The translations under genes and the position numbers were made by a program. The notes under the pieces were generated by a model that had not been told where the DNA came from, searched no databases, and saw only the letters and a list, made by a program, of their open reading frames with translations. Below are positions 17,496-26,713 of a stretch of 64,000 nucleotides of DNA, in pieces (positions within the stretch are counted from its first letter, which is position 1; every line of letters starts with the position of its first letter). Source of the DNA: Kiloniella litopenaei (GTDB lineage: Bacteria > Pseudomonadota > Alphaproteobacteria > Kiloniellales > Kiloniellaceae); contig NZ_LANI01000002.1 of assembly GCF_000982415.1 (NCBI RefSeq), positions 486,857 through 550,856 on the forward strand, in the 5' to 3' direction.

Positions 17496-18887
17496 TCAAA
17501 CCTCAGGAATAATCTTACCCGGATTCAACAACCCCTTGGGATCTAGTGCCTGTTTTATTCGGCGCATGACCGAAACGGCGTTATCCCCATGTTCTTTTAC
17601 CAAATATTTCTTTTTACCCATACCGATCCCATGTTCTCCCGTACAGGTTCCACCATAGGAAATCGCCATATCCACCATGGCCTGATTAACGCGCCCTGCC
17701 TTTTCCATCTCATCCGTATTCGCCGGATCAACGATAAATAAAACATGAAAATTTCCATCGCCAACATGACCAATAATCGGCGCAACAAGGCCCTCTTTAT
17801 CAATCAACTCTCGCGTTTTTAATATACATTCAGACAGTTTGGAAACTGGTACGCAAACATCGGTTGGCCACCCCTCACAACCAGACCGCAGGTTAATTCC
17901 CGCATAATAGGCATCGTGCCGTGCCTGCCATAACCTGTTGCGATCCTCTTGCTCAGAAGCCCACTGAAAATCACCGCCCCCATAGTCATTGACAATTTCA
18001 CCAACCTGTTCGGCCTGCTCTACCACACCTGTTTCAGTTCCATGAAATTCGAAGAAAAGCGTAGGGGTCACTGGATAGGAGAGTTTAGAGTAACGATTAA
18101 CGGCATCCATCTGCACTTCGTCCAGAAGCTCTATCCGCGCCACAGGAACCCCCACCTGAACAATCAACATAACAGCATCAACAGCTGCTTCCAGGTTTGG
18201 GAAAGAGCAGACAGCCGATGAAATCGCTTCGGGGATACCGTAAAGTCTTAACTGTAGCTCTGTGATAATACCCAATGTACCTTCTGACCCGACCATAAGC
18301 CGCGTCAAATCATAACCGGCAGAAGACTTACGTGCACGACCACCCGTTTTTATAACCTCTCCATCAGGCAAAACAACGGTAAGCCCCAAAACATTGTCAC
18401 GCATTGTTCCATATCGCACCGCATTCGTGCCAGATGCCCGGGTTGCCGCCATCCCCCCCAAGGACGCATCAGCGCCAGGATCAATCGGAAAAAAAAGTCC
18501 CTTGTCTCGTAAATGATGATTAATCTGCTTTCTTGTCACACCTGCCTGAACCCGGCAGTCCAGATCCCCATCGCTGACATCCAGAATATTCGCCATCTCA
18601 GACAGATCAATACATACCCCCCCGGCAACAGCGGCAACATGCCCTTCCAAAGAAGTCCCGGCACCAAACGGCACCACGGGGCAATCATGTTCATAACAAA
18701 GCTTCATAACGGCCGAGACTTCTTCCGTAGAGTGAACAAAAGCAACAGCCTCTGGCGGCATAGCCGGATGATGGGATTCCCCTTTGCCATGTCTTTCACA
18801 AATTGCCGCAGATAGATTTAGGCGATCCCCTAAAATTTCAACCAGAGCAGCCTTCAAACTATCGCTGAGACGTACTTTATTCCTCAT
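17496..18887 (-). CDS. FAD-binding D-lactate / 2-hydroxyacid dehydrogenase (LDHD/GlcD type)
   Basis: A 463-residue flavoprotein of the FAD_binding_4 / FAD-oxidase C family. The FAD-binding segment has VVPFGAGTSLEGH near residue 72-84 and the Rossmann-like GGMAATRASGTNAVRYG phrase near 143. The C-terminal domain ends in GGTCTGEHGIGMGKKKYL and LDPKGLLNPGKI, which are diagnostic for D-lactate dehydrogenase (cytochrome) and glycolate oxidase GlcD. The absence of GlcE and GlcF neighbours and the overall likeness to LDHD favour D-lactate or another D-2-hydroxyacid as substrate. AGGTGA precedes the ATG. It lies upstream of the importer operon but 530 bp away, so it is probably a separate unit. Confidence 0.9.
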   Translation of the reverse strand: MRNKVRLSDSLKAALVEILGDRLNLSAAICERHGKGESHHPAMPPEAVAFVHSTEEVSAVMKLCYEHDCPVVPFGAGTSLEGHVAAVAGGVCIDLSEMANILDVSDGDLDCRVQAGVTRKQINHHLRDKGLFFPIDPGADASLGGMAATRASGTNAVRYGTMRDNVLGLTVVLPDGEVIKTGGRARKSSAGYDLTRLMVGSEGTLGIITELQLRLYGIPEAISSAVCSFPNLEAAVDAVMLIVQVGVPVARIELLDEVQMDAVNRYSKLSYPVTPTLFFEFHGTETGVVEQAEQVGEIVNDYGGGDFQWASEQEDRNRLWQARHDAYYAGINLRSGCEGWPTDVCVPVSKLSECILKTRELIDKEGLVAPIIGHVGDGNFHVLFIVDPANTDEMEKAGRVNQAMVDMAISYGGTCTGEHGIGMGKKKYLVKEHGDNAVSVMRRIKQALDPKGLLNPGKIIPEV

Positions 18888-19045
18888 CCATTCACCTGTG
18901 ACATCATGAAAATAGAACCTGTTAGTATATGCAAATTAACAAAACACACTGGACTAACACTATGGGATCGTTACCCTATCACGGAAGAAAATAACCAGCC
19001 AGTCAGCAATAACATATATTTGAATTTCAGAAAGATAAGCCCCCT

Positions 19046-19744
19046 TTGAAAGAAACGGATCTATACCCCCCAATAAAAGCATATCTTGAAAACCAAGGGT
19101 ATGAAGTAAAGTCTGAAATCAAGGGGTGTGATGTCATTGCGGTTCGGGGTAATGAAACCCCTGTTATTGTAGAGCTCAAAACCAGCTTCAATCTAACACT
19201 CCTCTTTCAGGGCATTGATCGACAATCCCTAAGCGAAGACGTCTATATGGCCTTTGCCATTCCCCACAAATTGAAAAGAACCAATCCTTGGTTTCGCCAC
19301 CAAAAAGACATCGTTAAATTATGCCGTCGCCTAGGATTGGGTCTAATTACCCTGCGCATGGGTGAAAACCAGCCAACTGACATTCAAATTCACGTAGATC
19401 CCGGCCCCTATCAACCACGCAAAAACAAACGCCGCCAAGGATTACTGCTACAAGAGTTTGAACGCCGTGTCGGTGACCCAAACAAGGGGGGAAGTAACAA
19501 ACGTCCGATCATCACAGCATATCGTCAAGATGCCCTACGCTGTGCCAACTATCTGCACCACCATGAAAAAGGAAAAGTCTCAGATATTAAAAAGAACACC
19601 CTGGTAGAAAAGACAGCCGCAATACTTCAAAGGGATGTTTATGGCTGGTTCATACGGGTTGAAAGAGGCATCTACGAGCTTTCCCCCAAAGGGCAAGAAG
19701 CCATAAAAGAATATGACGATATTATAGAGAACCTCAAAAAATAA
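19046..19744 (+). CDS. DUF2161 family protein (PD-(D/E)XK nuclease-like)
   Basis: A 232-residue protein that I recognise as DUF2161. The N-terminal third has a restriction-endonuclease-like core: KGCDVIAVRG followed by PVIVELKTSF, giving the D-(x)n-ExK pattern of PD-(D/E)XK enzymes at about residues 26-47. A C-terminal winged-helix-like part follows (about 150-225), preceded by a basic stretch KNKRRQG. The only start in this open frame near the conserved N-terminus is TTG 19046, without a strong ribosome site. Whether it cuts or only binds nucleic acid is not known. It stands alone, with no methylase or defence partner beside it. Confidence 0.8.
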   Translation: MKETDLYPPIKAYLENQGYEVKSEIKGCDVIAVRGNETPVIVELKTSFNLTLLFQGIDRQSLSEDVYMAFAIPHKLKRTNPWFRHQKDIVKLCRRLGLGLITLRMGENQPTDIQIHVDPGPYQPRKNKRRQGLLLQEFERRVGDPNKGGSNKRPIITAYRQDALRCANYLHHHEKGKVSDIKKNTLVEKTAAILQRDVYGWFIRVERGIYELSPKGQEAIKEYDDIIENLKK

Positions 19745-19933
19745 CCTCTACAGACCTGCTTACAAAATAGTATCCCCCTTAACCCTGATATCTGAACCCC
19801 GACTTTAATGTAGGGGGAATTGCTGTTGGCCAGAGACCTATCGGAATCGGCATGCATCAATAACAGCGACAAGATTTAACTTTATTTGATAACTTGCCAT
19901 AAGAGTGCCCCATTACCCCTTTAGAGATAAGGT

Positions 19934-20722
19934 ATGAAATATCTTTTTAAATCGCTAAAGCGAGTCACAGCTCTCGTATTGCTATTACTTATTGGGCCTG
20001 GGCTTGTCATCCTAACCGGTCAGGTAGATCTAAACACGCCCTGGAGCAAAGCAAATCGCGACAGAGCTGGTATCGCACCTGATCCAGATACAACCCCTGA
20101 AGCTATCGTACAGGTTTATGGCGCCCGAACCTATAACTGGCGAGGCGCATTTGCCGTCCACACATGGATAGCTTTTAAAGAAGAGAATGCCCGCGAATAC
20201 ACCCGGCTCGAGGTTATTGGCTGGCGTCACTATCGCGGCATGTCCGTCACATCAGTGTCAACCGGATGGCCCGATCGAAACTGGTTTGGGTCAAAACCGG
20301 AAATCTATCATAACATTCGAGGCAAGCAGGCCGCTGAAATTATTCCTCAGATTATCGAAGCCGCCAAGACATACCGCTTTCCCGACAAATACGAAGCTTG
20401 GCCCGGGCCGAACTCCAATACCTTCACCGCCCATGTAATTAGACAGATCCCCGCATTAAATGTGGACTTACCCCCAACCGCAGTCGGCAAAGACTATCTT
20501 GATGAAAACGATATTTTTTTTGCAGCAGCCCCCAGCAATACGGGTTTACAGTTTTCATTTTATGGGATGGCGGGAATTACACTTGCCACATCTGAAGGTA
20601 TTGAAATCAATATATTGGGATTAAACTTTGGCGTAGATCCCGATAACATGGCCTTGCGCTTACCCGGTATCGGCAAAATCGGCTTGATAGAAACCTCTTC
20701 TGCGGCCTCATCGCAAAAATGA
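19934..20722 (+). CDS. DUF3750 family envelope protein
   Basis: A 262-residue protein of the DUF3750 type. An N-terminal hydrophobic segment (about residues 13-29, LVLLLLIGPGLVIL) is either an uncleaved signal anchor or a signal peptide. The remainder is a soluble domain with the phrases VYGARTYNWRGAFAVHTWI, WPGPNSNTF (near 156) and GLNFGVDPD (near 235). These resemble motifs of transglutaminase-like or amidase-like permuted folds, but I cannot name a catalytic set with confidence. It ends before a long imperfect inverted repeat. The function is unknown. Confidence 0.8.
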   Translation: MKYLFKSLKRVTALVLLLLIGPGLVILTGQVDLNTPWSKANRDRAGIAPDPDTTPEAIVQVYGARTYNWRGAFAVHTWIAFKEENAREYTRLEVIGWRHYRGMSVTSVSTGWPDRNWFGSKPEIYHNIRGKQAAEIIPQIIEAAKTYRFPDKYEAWPGPNSNTFTAHVIRQIPALNVDLPPTAVGKDYLDENDIFFAAAPSNTGLQFSFYGMAGITLATSEGIEINILGLNFGVDPDNMALRLPGIGKIGLIETSSAASSQK

Positions 20723-20750
20723 CAAGAAGCCATGTTACAAAGGCATAATC

Positions 20751-20812
20751 AGGGAAAAAAGACATTATCATTATAGCCTAAGCCTGCGATGATACTTTTG
20801 TCTTCTTTCCCT
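20751..20812. repeat. long imperfect inverted repeat
   Basis: AGGGAAAAAAGAC (20751-20763) pairs with 20800-20812 with one mismatch. An inner pair TATCAT/ATGATA (20766-20771, 20789-20794) extends the stem. It lies downstream of the DUF3750 gene and upstream of the TerB-DnaJ gene, and may end the upstream transcript. Confidence 0.6.
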
Positions 20813-20935
20813 GGGCCAGGGATTGACTCTCAAGCAGTGGCAAGCTAGTGCAAAAGAGATATACTATAGTAAGTTTTCGATATCCTTATGATGGGGATAA
20901 GCCTCTTCTAAAAACAAAGGCAAAATAAGCATACA

Positions 20936-21661
20936 ATGAGTATTTGGGGAAAAATTGTTGGTGGAGCAGCAGGCTTCCTGGTAGGCGGACCTATCGGTGC
21001 ATTTCTGGGCGCCATGGCTGGGCACGCAGTTGATCGCATGCGGTCGGAAACTGACGAAGATGGCACAAACAGCACAAAACAAATCACCTTTACTATCGGT
21101 GTGATTGTGCTCGGCGCCAAAATGGCCAAAGCAGACGGGGTTGTGACCAAAGATGAGGTTGCCGCCTTTAAACAGGTCTTTCGTATTCCCCCGGAAGAAA
21201 TGAAAAATGTTGGCCGTCTTTTTGACCGTGCCAGACAAGATTCAGAAGGTTTTGAACCTTACGCAAATCAGATTGGCCGGACCTTCAAAGATAATCCGGC
21301 GGTTTTGGAAGAGCTTTTGAACGGACTGTTCCACATTGCAAAAGCTGATGGCAACGTCTCCCCCGAAGAAGTCACCTATCTTCAACGTGTCGCAGAGATT
21401 TTTGGCTTTAGCGAGGCTCAATGGGATCGCCTCCATGCATCAAATGTTGGACCGGATAAATCTGATCCCTATAAAATCCTGGGCGTTACCCGCGAAAGCA
21501 GTGACCAGGACATAAAATCAGCCCACCGCAAGCTTGTTATCGAAAATCACCCCGACAAGCTTGTTGCTCAGGGTATGCCCCAGGAATTCGTTGATCTTGC
21601 GAATGAAAAGCTTGCCGCAATCAATGCAGCATACGATCAAATTAAACAACTCAGAAATTAA
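20936..21661 (+). CDS. TerB-DnaJ (DjlA-like) co-chaperone
   Basis: A 241-residue protein with a glycine-rich hydrophobic N-terminus (GGAAGFLVGGPIGAFLGAMAG, read in two overlapping glycine-zipper turns). A TerB-like helical domain follows (about 45-165, with AKMAKADGVVTKDE and HIAKADGNVSPEE repeats), and then a C-terminal J domain (about 180-240) with the essential HPD motif in ENHPDKL. This is the DjlA order; DjlA stimulates DnaK ATPase at the inner membrane. It is followed 14 bp later by the ABC-F gene. Confident for family; the client is unknown. Confidence 0.93.
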   Translation: MSIWGKIVGGAAGFLVGGPIGAFLGAMAGHAVDRMRSETDEDGTNSTKQITFTIGVIVLGAKMAKADGVVTKDEVAAFKQVFRIPPEEMKNVGRLFDRARQDSEGFEPYANQIGRTFKDNPAVLEELLNGLFHIAKADGNVSPEEVTYLQRVAEIFGFSEAQWDRLHASNVGPDKSDPYKILGVTRESSDQDIKSAHRKLVIENHPDKLVAQGMPQEFVDLANEKLAAINAAYDQIKQLRN

Positions 21662-21675
21662 GAATTAAAAACAAA

Positions 21676-23523
21676 ATGGCGCCTCCTTCTCATCTTGTCG
21701 CTCTCAACAGCGCCGGATTGCGTTTTGGTACAAAAACGCTTTTTCAGGATCTTACCTTTGGCCTTGCCCGCGGCGAAAAAGCCTGTCTGGTTGGTCGAAA
21801 TGGTACAGGCAAGTCAACGCTGTTGAAAATCATGGCTGGGCAACAGGAGCTGGACGAAGGGCAACGCTTTCTCCAACCCGGTATAACTGTCGCCTATCTA
21901 CCACAGGATCCCGTTTTCAATCAGGATGAAACAGTCTTTGATCACGTCAAAGCCGGTTTGCGTCCGGATGTCAGTGAGGCCGATTACCTTGTTGACGCCA
22001 TGCTCGATCATGTAAAACTCCCCGGCGACAGGCGTCTAACCGGCCTATCCGGTGGCGAAGGGCGACGTGCAGCATTAGCCCGAGCATTGATCAGTGACCC
22101 AGAAGTCCTTTTGATGGACGAACCCACCAACCATCTGGACCTGCCAACAATACAATGGCTGGAAGAAGAACTTAAAAACTTTCGCGGCGCCCTGATGGTG
22201 ATCAGCCATGACCGGACCTTTCTTAATCACCTCACCCGTCAAACCTTTTGGCTGGACCGCGGCACAGTTCATCGACTTGGCAAAGGTTTCGAGCATTACG
22301 AAGCCTGGGCCGAGGAAATGCGCGAGAACGAGGAACAGGAATTTCATCGCTTGAAACGTAAAATTGTTCGCGAAGAACACTGGCTTCAGCGCGGTGTCAC
22401 CGGACGACGTAAACGCAACATGGGCCGCTTACGAAATTTACAAGATCTTCGCCAAAAGCGCGCAGAATGGATGAAGGGCCCCGGAACAGCCAAGCTTCAG
22501 GTGGAAACACTTGATACTGGCGGCGACAAAGTCATCACTGCCGAGAACATCAGCAAATCCTATCCTCTGGCGGGTGGAGGCACCCGCAAAATCATCAAAG
22601 ATTTCAGCACCAAGGTCAAACGCGGGGACCGCATTGGCATTGTTGGCCCCAATGGTGCCGGAAAGTCCACTCTTGTCAAAATGCTGGTAGAAAAGATTGA
22701 ACCGGACACGGGCAAAGTTGATCTGGGCACAAATCTGACCATGCTCTATTTTGATCAAAAACGTGAAGATCTCGACCCCAACAGCACTCTTTGGGAAACC
22801 ATGTCACCCGGTGGCGGAGATTCCATCATGGTACGCGGACAGCAAAAGCATGTTGTCAGCTATCTGAAAGATTTCTTGTTCGACGAAGGACAGGTCCGCC
22901 AACCCGTTTACACCCTCTCAGGTGGCGAAAAGAACCGCCTGTTACTCGCCCGCATGTTTGCCCAGGCCAGCAATTTGCTGATACTTGATGAACCAACCAA
23001 TGACCTGGACATGGACACGCTAGACCTGTTGGTCGAGGTCCTAGATGATTATGACGGTACCCTCTTACTTGTCAGTCATGACCGTGATTTTTTGGACCGA
23101 TTGGCGACAGCCATCTATGCGGTCGAAGGCGATGGCACTGTTGTTGAGTACGCCGGGGGCTACAGTGATTATCGGGCACAAAAAGCCTTGAGCGAAACCG
23201 CAACAGCCCCATCTGACACAACACCAGTAAAATCAAAGCCGCAAAAGAAAGAAAATGCGCCTCGAGCAAAATCCTCGGCAAAGCTTGGCTACAAAGAACA
23301 AAGAGAGTTGGACTCGCTGCCGGGATTGATCGAGAAACTAACAGAACAATCTGATAACCTACAGGCAGAGTTGACCAACCCAGAACTATACAGCAAAAAC
23401 CCGGAACGCTTTCAAGAAGCCACTAAACTTCTTGAAAAAACACAAAATGAGCTGGAAGCATCGGAAGAACGCTGGTTGGAACTGGAAGAAAAGCAAGAGA
23501 ACCTCAAAGCGGGGAAACTTTGA
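21676..23523 (+). CDS. ABC-F family ATPase (Uup-like)
   Basis: A 615-residue soluble protein with two ABC ATPase domains and no membrane segment. Walker A motifs are GRNGTGKST (about 41) and GPNGAGKST (about 323). Signatures are LSGGEGRR and LSGGEKNR, and Walker B sites are MDEPTNHLD and LDEPTNDLD. A basic linker (about 240-260) joins them, and a C-terminal charged coiled coil (about 530-615) is typical of Uup. ABC-F proteins act on ribosomes or, for Uup, on DNA branch structures and ribosome assembly; which one applies is inference. It is 14 bp after the TerB-DnaJ gene. Confidence 0.94.
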   Translation: MAPPSHLVALNSAGLRFGTKTLFQDLTFGLARGEKACLVGRNGTGKSTLLKIMAGQQELDEGQRFLQPGITVAYLPQDPVFNQDETVFDHVKAGLRPDVSEADYLVDAMLDHVKLPGDRRLTGLSGGEGRRAALARALISDPEVLLMDEPTNHLDLPTIQWLEEELKNFRGALMVISHDRTFLNHLTRQTFWLDRGTVHRLGKGFEHYEAWAEEMRENEEQEFHRLKRKIVREEHWLQRGVTGRRKRNMGRLRNLQDLRQKRAEWMKGPGTAKLQVETLDTGGDKVITAENISKSYPLAGGGTRKIIKDFSTKVKRGDRIGIVGPNGAGKSTLVKMLVEKIEPDTGKVDLGTNLTMLYFDQKREDLDPNSTLWETMSPGGGDSIMVRGQQKHVVSYLKDFLFDEGQVRQPVYTLSGGEKNRLLLARMFAQASNLLILDEPTNDLDMDTLDLLVEVLDDYDGTLLLVSHDRDFLDRLATAIYAVEGDGTVVEYAGGYSDYRAQKALSETATAPSDTTPVKSKPQKKENAPRAKSSAKLGYKEQRELDSLPGLIEKLTEQSDNLQAELTNPELYSKNPERFQEATKLLEKTQNELEASEERWLELEEKQENLKAGKL

Positions 23524-23593
23524 CCTTAGAGGTTTCAAAAAAGTTACAACTCCAAAAAAATTATAGATTACAATCAAGGACAAAGACGCGGAC

Positions 23594-24694
23594 ATGGAAC
23601 AGGTTGATTGTGTTGTCATAGGTGCCGGTGTTGTTGGCATGGCCTGTGCCCGTGCGCTAGCGATATCCGGACGCGACGTCATTGTGATCGAAAAAGAGTC
23701 CCTGCCCGGATCTGAAATCTCTGCACGCAACAGCGGGGTCATTCACGCCGGTATCTACTACCCACAAAACAGCCTAAAGGCTGAACTTTGCGTCAAAGGC
23801 AAAGAACTTCTCTATGACTATTGCCGCGACCATGCCGTCCCCCACAAAAATTGTGGAAAGCTAATCGTTGCGACAACACCTGAAGAAGAAAGAACACTGG
23901 AAGATATCAGGCAGCGTGCAATCAAAAACGGTGTTGATGACCTTTACTATCTGACAGCAGAAGAGGTTAAAAACCGCGAGCCAGAGCTTTTCGCAACAAA
24001 GGCCCTTTTCTCTCCGTCCACAGGCATTGTTGACGTTCACAATCTTATTTTAGCATTTCAAGGCGATCTGGAAAATAACGGGGGCATGATTGCCTTTCAC
24101 ACACCAGTGAATGGTGGTGAGATCAGCAGCGAAGGGATTGTTCTGCATACAGGCGGTGAAAGCCCGATGACCCTTTGCGCGAAAACAGTTATTAATGCTG
24201 CGGGTCTTCACGCCCCGGCGTTGGCCGGAAAACTTACCCACTTTCCGCCAGAATGTGTGCCCGAGCTTTTCTACGCCAAAGGCAACTATTTCAGCCTAAG
24301 CGGGAAAGCCCCCTTTTCAAATCTGATATATCCGGTTCCAGAAGCCGCAGGACTGGGCGTTCATGTTACGTTGGATATGGACGGGCAAATCAGGTTTGGC
24401 CCCGATGTAGAATGGGTTGACACCCTGGACTATGAAGTTTCTTCTGACAGATCAAAACCTTTTTATGATGCAATCAGACGATACTGGCCAACCTTACAAG
24501 ACAATACATTAACCCCTGATTACTCTGGCATCCGCCCCAAACTTCAATCAGCTGGTGCCCCTGCGTCTGACTTTGTTATTCAGGACAAAAAAACACATGG
24601 CATTCACGGACTAACAAACCTTTTTGGAATTGAATCTCCTGGTCTGACAGCCTCTATGGCGATTGCCGAAAAGGTTCTGAAACTTAACTCCTAA
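23594..24694 (+). CDS. L-2-hydroxyglutarate oxidase-like FAD oxidoreductase
   Basis: A 366-residue DAO-family flavoprotein. The N-terminal dinucleotide motif CVVIGAGVVGMACARALA lies at about 6-23, followed by ISARNSGVIHAGIYYP (about 42-57), a phrase typical of LhgO and human L2HGDH. The likely reaction is oxidation of L-2-hydroxyglutarate to 2-oxoglutarate with electrons going to the respiratory chain. The C-terminus (YSGIRPKL, GIESPGLTASMAIAEKV) matches the same group. It begins 70 bp after the ABC-F gene with AAGGA rather far upstream. A different L-2-hydroxyacid substrate is possible. Confidence 0.88.
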   Translation: MEQVDCVVIGAGVVGMACARALAISGRDVIVIEKESLPGSEISARNSGVIHAGIYYPQNSLKAELCVKGKELLYDYCRDHAVPHKNCGKLIVATTPEEERTLEDIRQRAIKNGVDDLYYLTAEEVKNREPELFATKALFSPSTGIVDVHNLILAFQGDLENNGGMIAFHTPVNGGEISSEGIVLHTGGESPMTLCAKTVINAAGLHAPALAGKLTHFPPECVPELFYAKGNYFSLSGKAPFSNLIYPVPEAAGLGVHVTLDMDGQIRFGPDVEWVDTLDYEVSSDRSKPFYDAIRRYWPTLQDNTLTPDYSGIRPKLQSAGAPASDFVIQDKKTHGIHGLTNLFGIESPGLTASMAIAEKVLKLNS

Positions 24695-24986
24695 GGCAAA
24701 AACATCCGGACCATACAGCGGCATCATTGGCTTCGCCAGAAAATCTCGCCCGTTCACTTCACCATCAAAACAAAACCCATCTAAACACGGCATTTTGCTT
24801 TTGGCTTGGCGTAAATTGAAGCATTGCAAAAGTTGAGATTTTGTTTGATTTTTTCTCATAACAACAAAGCTCCACTCTATATAAAGTTTTAAATTTTCAA
24901 TTATGATCAATAGTTAAGATCACAGGGGATTGTTATTCAAACTGGAATTTGTCATACTTGAATGAGGTTTTCTCATAGGAAAAAGA

Positions 24987-25985
24987 ATGCGTCGACAGCT
25001 CCCGCCCCTTAATGCTCTCAAAGCCTTTGAAGCCGCAGCCAGAAGACTGAGCTTCACCGATGCCGCAGATGAATTACATGTCACGCAAGGGGCGATTAGC
25101 CGTCAAATAAAAACACTCGAAGATTACTATCAAATCCAACTTTTTGAGCGCGAACATCGGGGGCTGACCCTAACCGATGGCGGCAAAAAACTTCTACCCG
25201 TTTTGAGCGACGTATTTGACCGTGTTCACGCAATATCCGAAGAACTTACAGGCACATCAGAAGAGCTCACCATCAAGGTTTTTCCTTCTTTTGCCGTCAG
25301 GTGGCTCATTCCCCGGCTATCACAATTTCAGGCTCTAGAGCCAGATATCAATATCCGCCTGACCACCGCCTGGCATGCCGTAGATTTTGACCGCGAGACA
25401 TTTGACGCCGGCATCGTTCATAGCCACTGCATGCCAACAGGCCTTCACACGACAGCTATAACGAATGAATGGATGACACCGGTCTGCGCCCCCTCAATAC
25501 GGGATAGGCTCTCAGATCCCAAAGATCCAAACTCATTAAACGAAGTCATGCTTTTACACTGTAGCAGTTCAGCAAAAAGCGATAGCTTGACGACGACACC
25601 CAGCGAATACAGAGAATGGGCACAATGGGGGCACGAAGCCCAGGCAACAACGCTAAACACAAATAGCGGAGAAGCCTTTGATACCACAGACAGCGCCCTT
25701 CAAGCCGCGGCAATGGGGTACGGCGTTGCACTGGGTGATTTAATGATGATCGAAGATGACTTAGCTTCTGGGCGATTGGTCATGCCCTTTCCTGATCTCG
25801 TCTCCCTTATTGGCCGTTATTATATTGCCAGCCCCAAAAACAAAGCCAACAAACCAGCCCTGCGGAAATTCAGGCAATGGCTACTCTCTGTCACAGAAAG
25901 CATTGTTGCCAACAATCCAATTCTGCAGAAACTGGAACAAAGTCCAGATAGATCGCACACGATAAAAACGGACAGTGCACGATGA
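24987..25985 (+). CDS. LysR-family regulator, GcvA type
   Basis: A 332-residue LysR regulator. The winged helix-turn-helix covers about residues 5-65 (LNALKAFEAAARRLSFTDAADEL, read in two parts, then VTQGAISRQIKTLE). The effector domain starts near 92 with LTIKVFPSFAVRWLIPRL. The PPLNALKAFEAAAR opening is typical of the GcvA subgroup, which controls glycine cleavage, beta-lactamase or other genes. AGGAAA precedes the ATG. The downstream amidase overlaps by 4 bp, so the two are co-transcribed, which would suit a cell-wall-recycling or AmpR-like connection. That link is inference. Confidence 0.92.
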   Translation: MRRQLPPLNALKAFEAAARRLSFTDAADELHVTQGAISRQIKTLEDYYQIQLFEREHRGLTLTDGGKKLLPVLSDVFDRVHAISEELTGTSEELTIKVFPSFAVRWLIPRLSQFQALEPDINIRLTTAWHAVDFDRETFDAGIVHSHCMPTGLHTTAITNEWMTPVCAPSIRDRLSDPKDPNSLNEVMLLHCSSSAKSDSLTTTPSEYREWAQWGHEAQATTLNTNSGEAFDTTDSALQAAAMGYGVALGDLMMIEDDLASGRLVMPFPDLVSLIGRYYIASPKNKANKPALRKFRQWLLSVTESIVANNPILQKLEQSPDRSHTIKTDSAR

Positions 25986-26692
25986 AGATTAATCATACCT
26001 TTGGCTCTCCCAATTACGGACCGCGCCCCCAGAATGGGGAAATAGATATGCTTCTGATGCACTACACCGGCATGCAAACAGGCCAAGAAGCCCTTGAACG
26101 CTTATGCGCCCCAGAAGCACAGGTGAGTGCACATTACCTCGTTGAAGAAGACGGAGAGGTTTTTCAACTTGTTTCCGAAGAAAATCGAGCCTGGCATGCA
26201 GGCCTTGCCTATTGGAAAGGGGTAACAGACATTAACAGCTGCTCAATAGGAATTGAAATCGTCAACCCCGGTCACGAATGGGGATACAGATACTTTCCCA
26301 CAGCTCAAATGGATTCTGCCATCAAACTTAGCAAAAGAATTATAGAGCAGCACGCTATTCCTGCACACCGAGTATTGGCTCATTCTGACGTGGCCCCCGA
26401 CCGCAAAGAAGATCCGGGCGAACTATTTGATTGGCGGCTCCTTGCGCAACAAGGCGTTGGCCTCTGGCCCGATACAACCACACAGAGTGACAATCTTTTG
26501 CAAGATGAGTTTATCTTAAAGCTTGGCGAATACGGCTATAACGTTGATATGGAAAGTCCCACAGGGTCTTTGACTAAAGCAGCTATCATTGCCTTTCAAA
26601 GACATTTTCGGCCAGGCAAACTGGATGGACAGGTTGATCGGGAATGCTGTCAAATTCTAGCCAACCTCCATTCACAACTTGACGACGACTGA
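25982..26692 (+). CDS. N-acetylmuramoyl-L-alanine amidase (AmpD-like) with peptidoglycan-binding domain
   Basis: A 236-residue zinc amidase that cuts between N-acetylmuramic acid and L-alanine. The Amidase_2 domain (about 15-150) shows the metal ligands: His in LLMHYTGM, and His and Asp in LAHSDVAPDRKEDPGE. A C-terminal PG_binding_1 domain follows (about 175-230, TGSLTKAAIIAFQRHFRP). No signal peptide is visible, as in AmpD, so a cytoplasmic recycling role on anhydro-muropeptides is more likely than lysis. It overlaps the LysR gene (ATGA) and ends 21 bp before rnpB. Confidence 0.92.
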   Translation: MKINHTFGSPNYGPRPQNGEIDMLLMHYTGMQTGQEALERLCAPEAQVSAHYLVEEDGEVFQLVSEENRAWHAGLAYWKGVTDINSCSIGIEIVNPGHEWGYRYFPTAQMDSAIKLSKRIIEQHAIPAHRVLAHSDVAPDRKEDPGELFDWRLLAQQGVGLWPDTTTQSDNLLQDEFILKLGEYGYNVDMESPTGSLTKAAIIAFQRHFRPGKLDGQVDRECCQILANLHSQLDDD

Positions 26693-26713
26693 GAAGCCGC
26701 CTAACTGTAGCAC

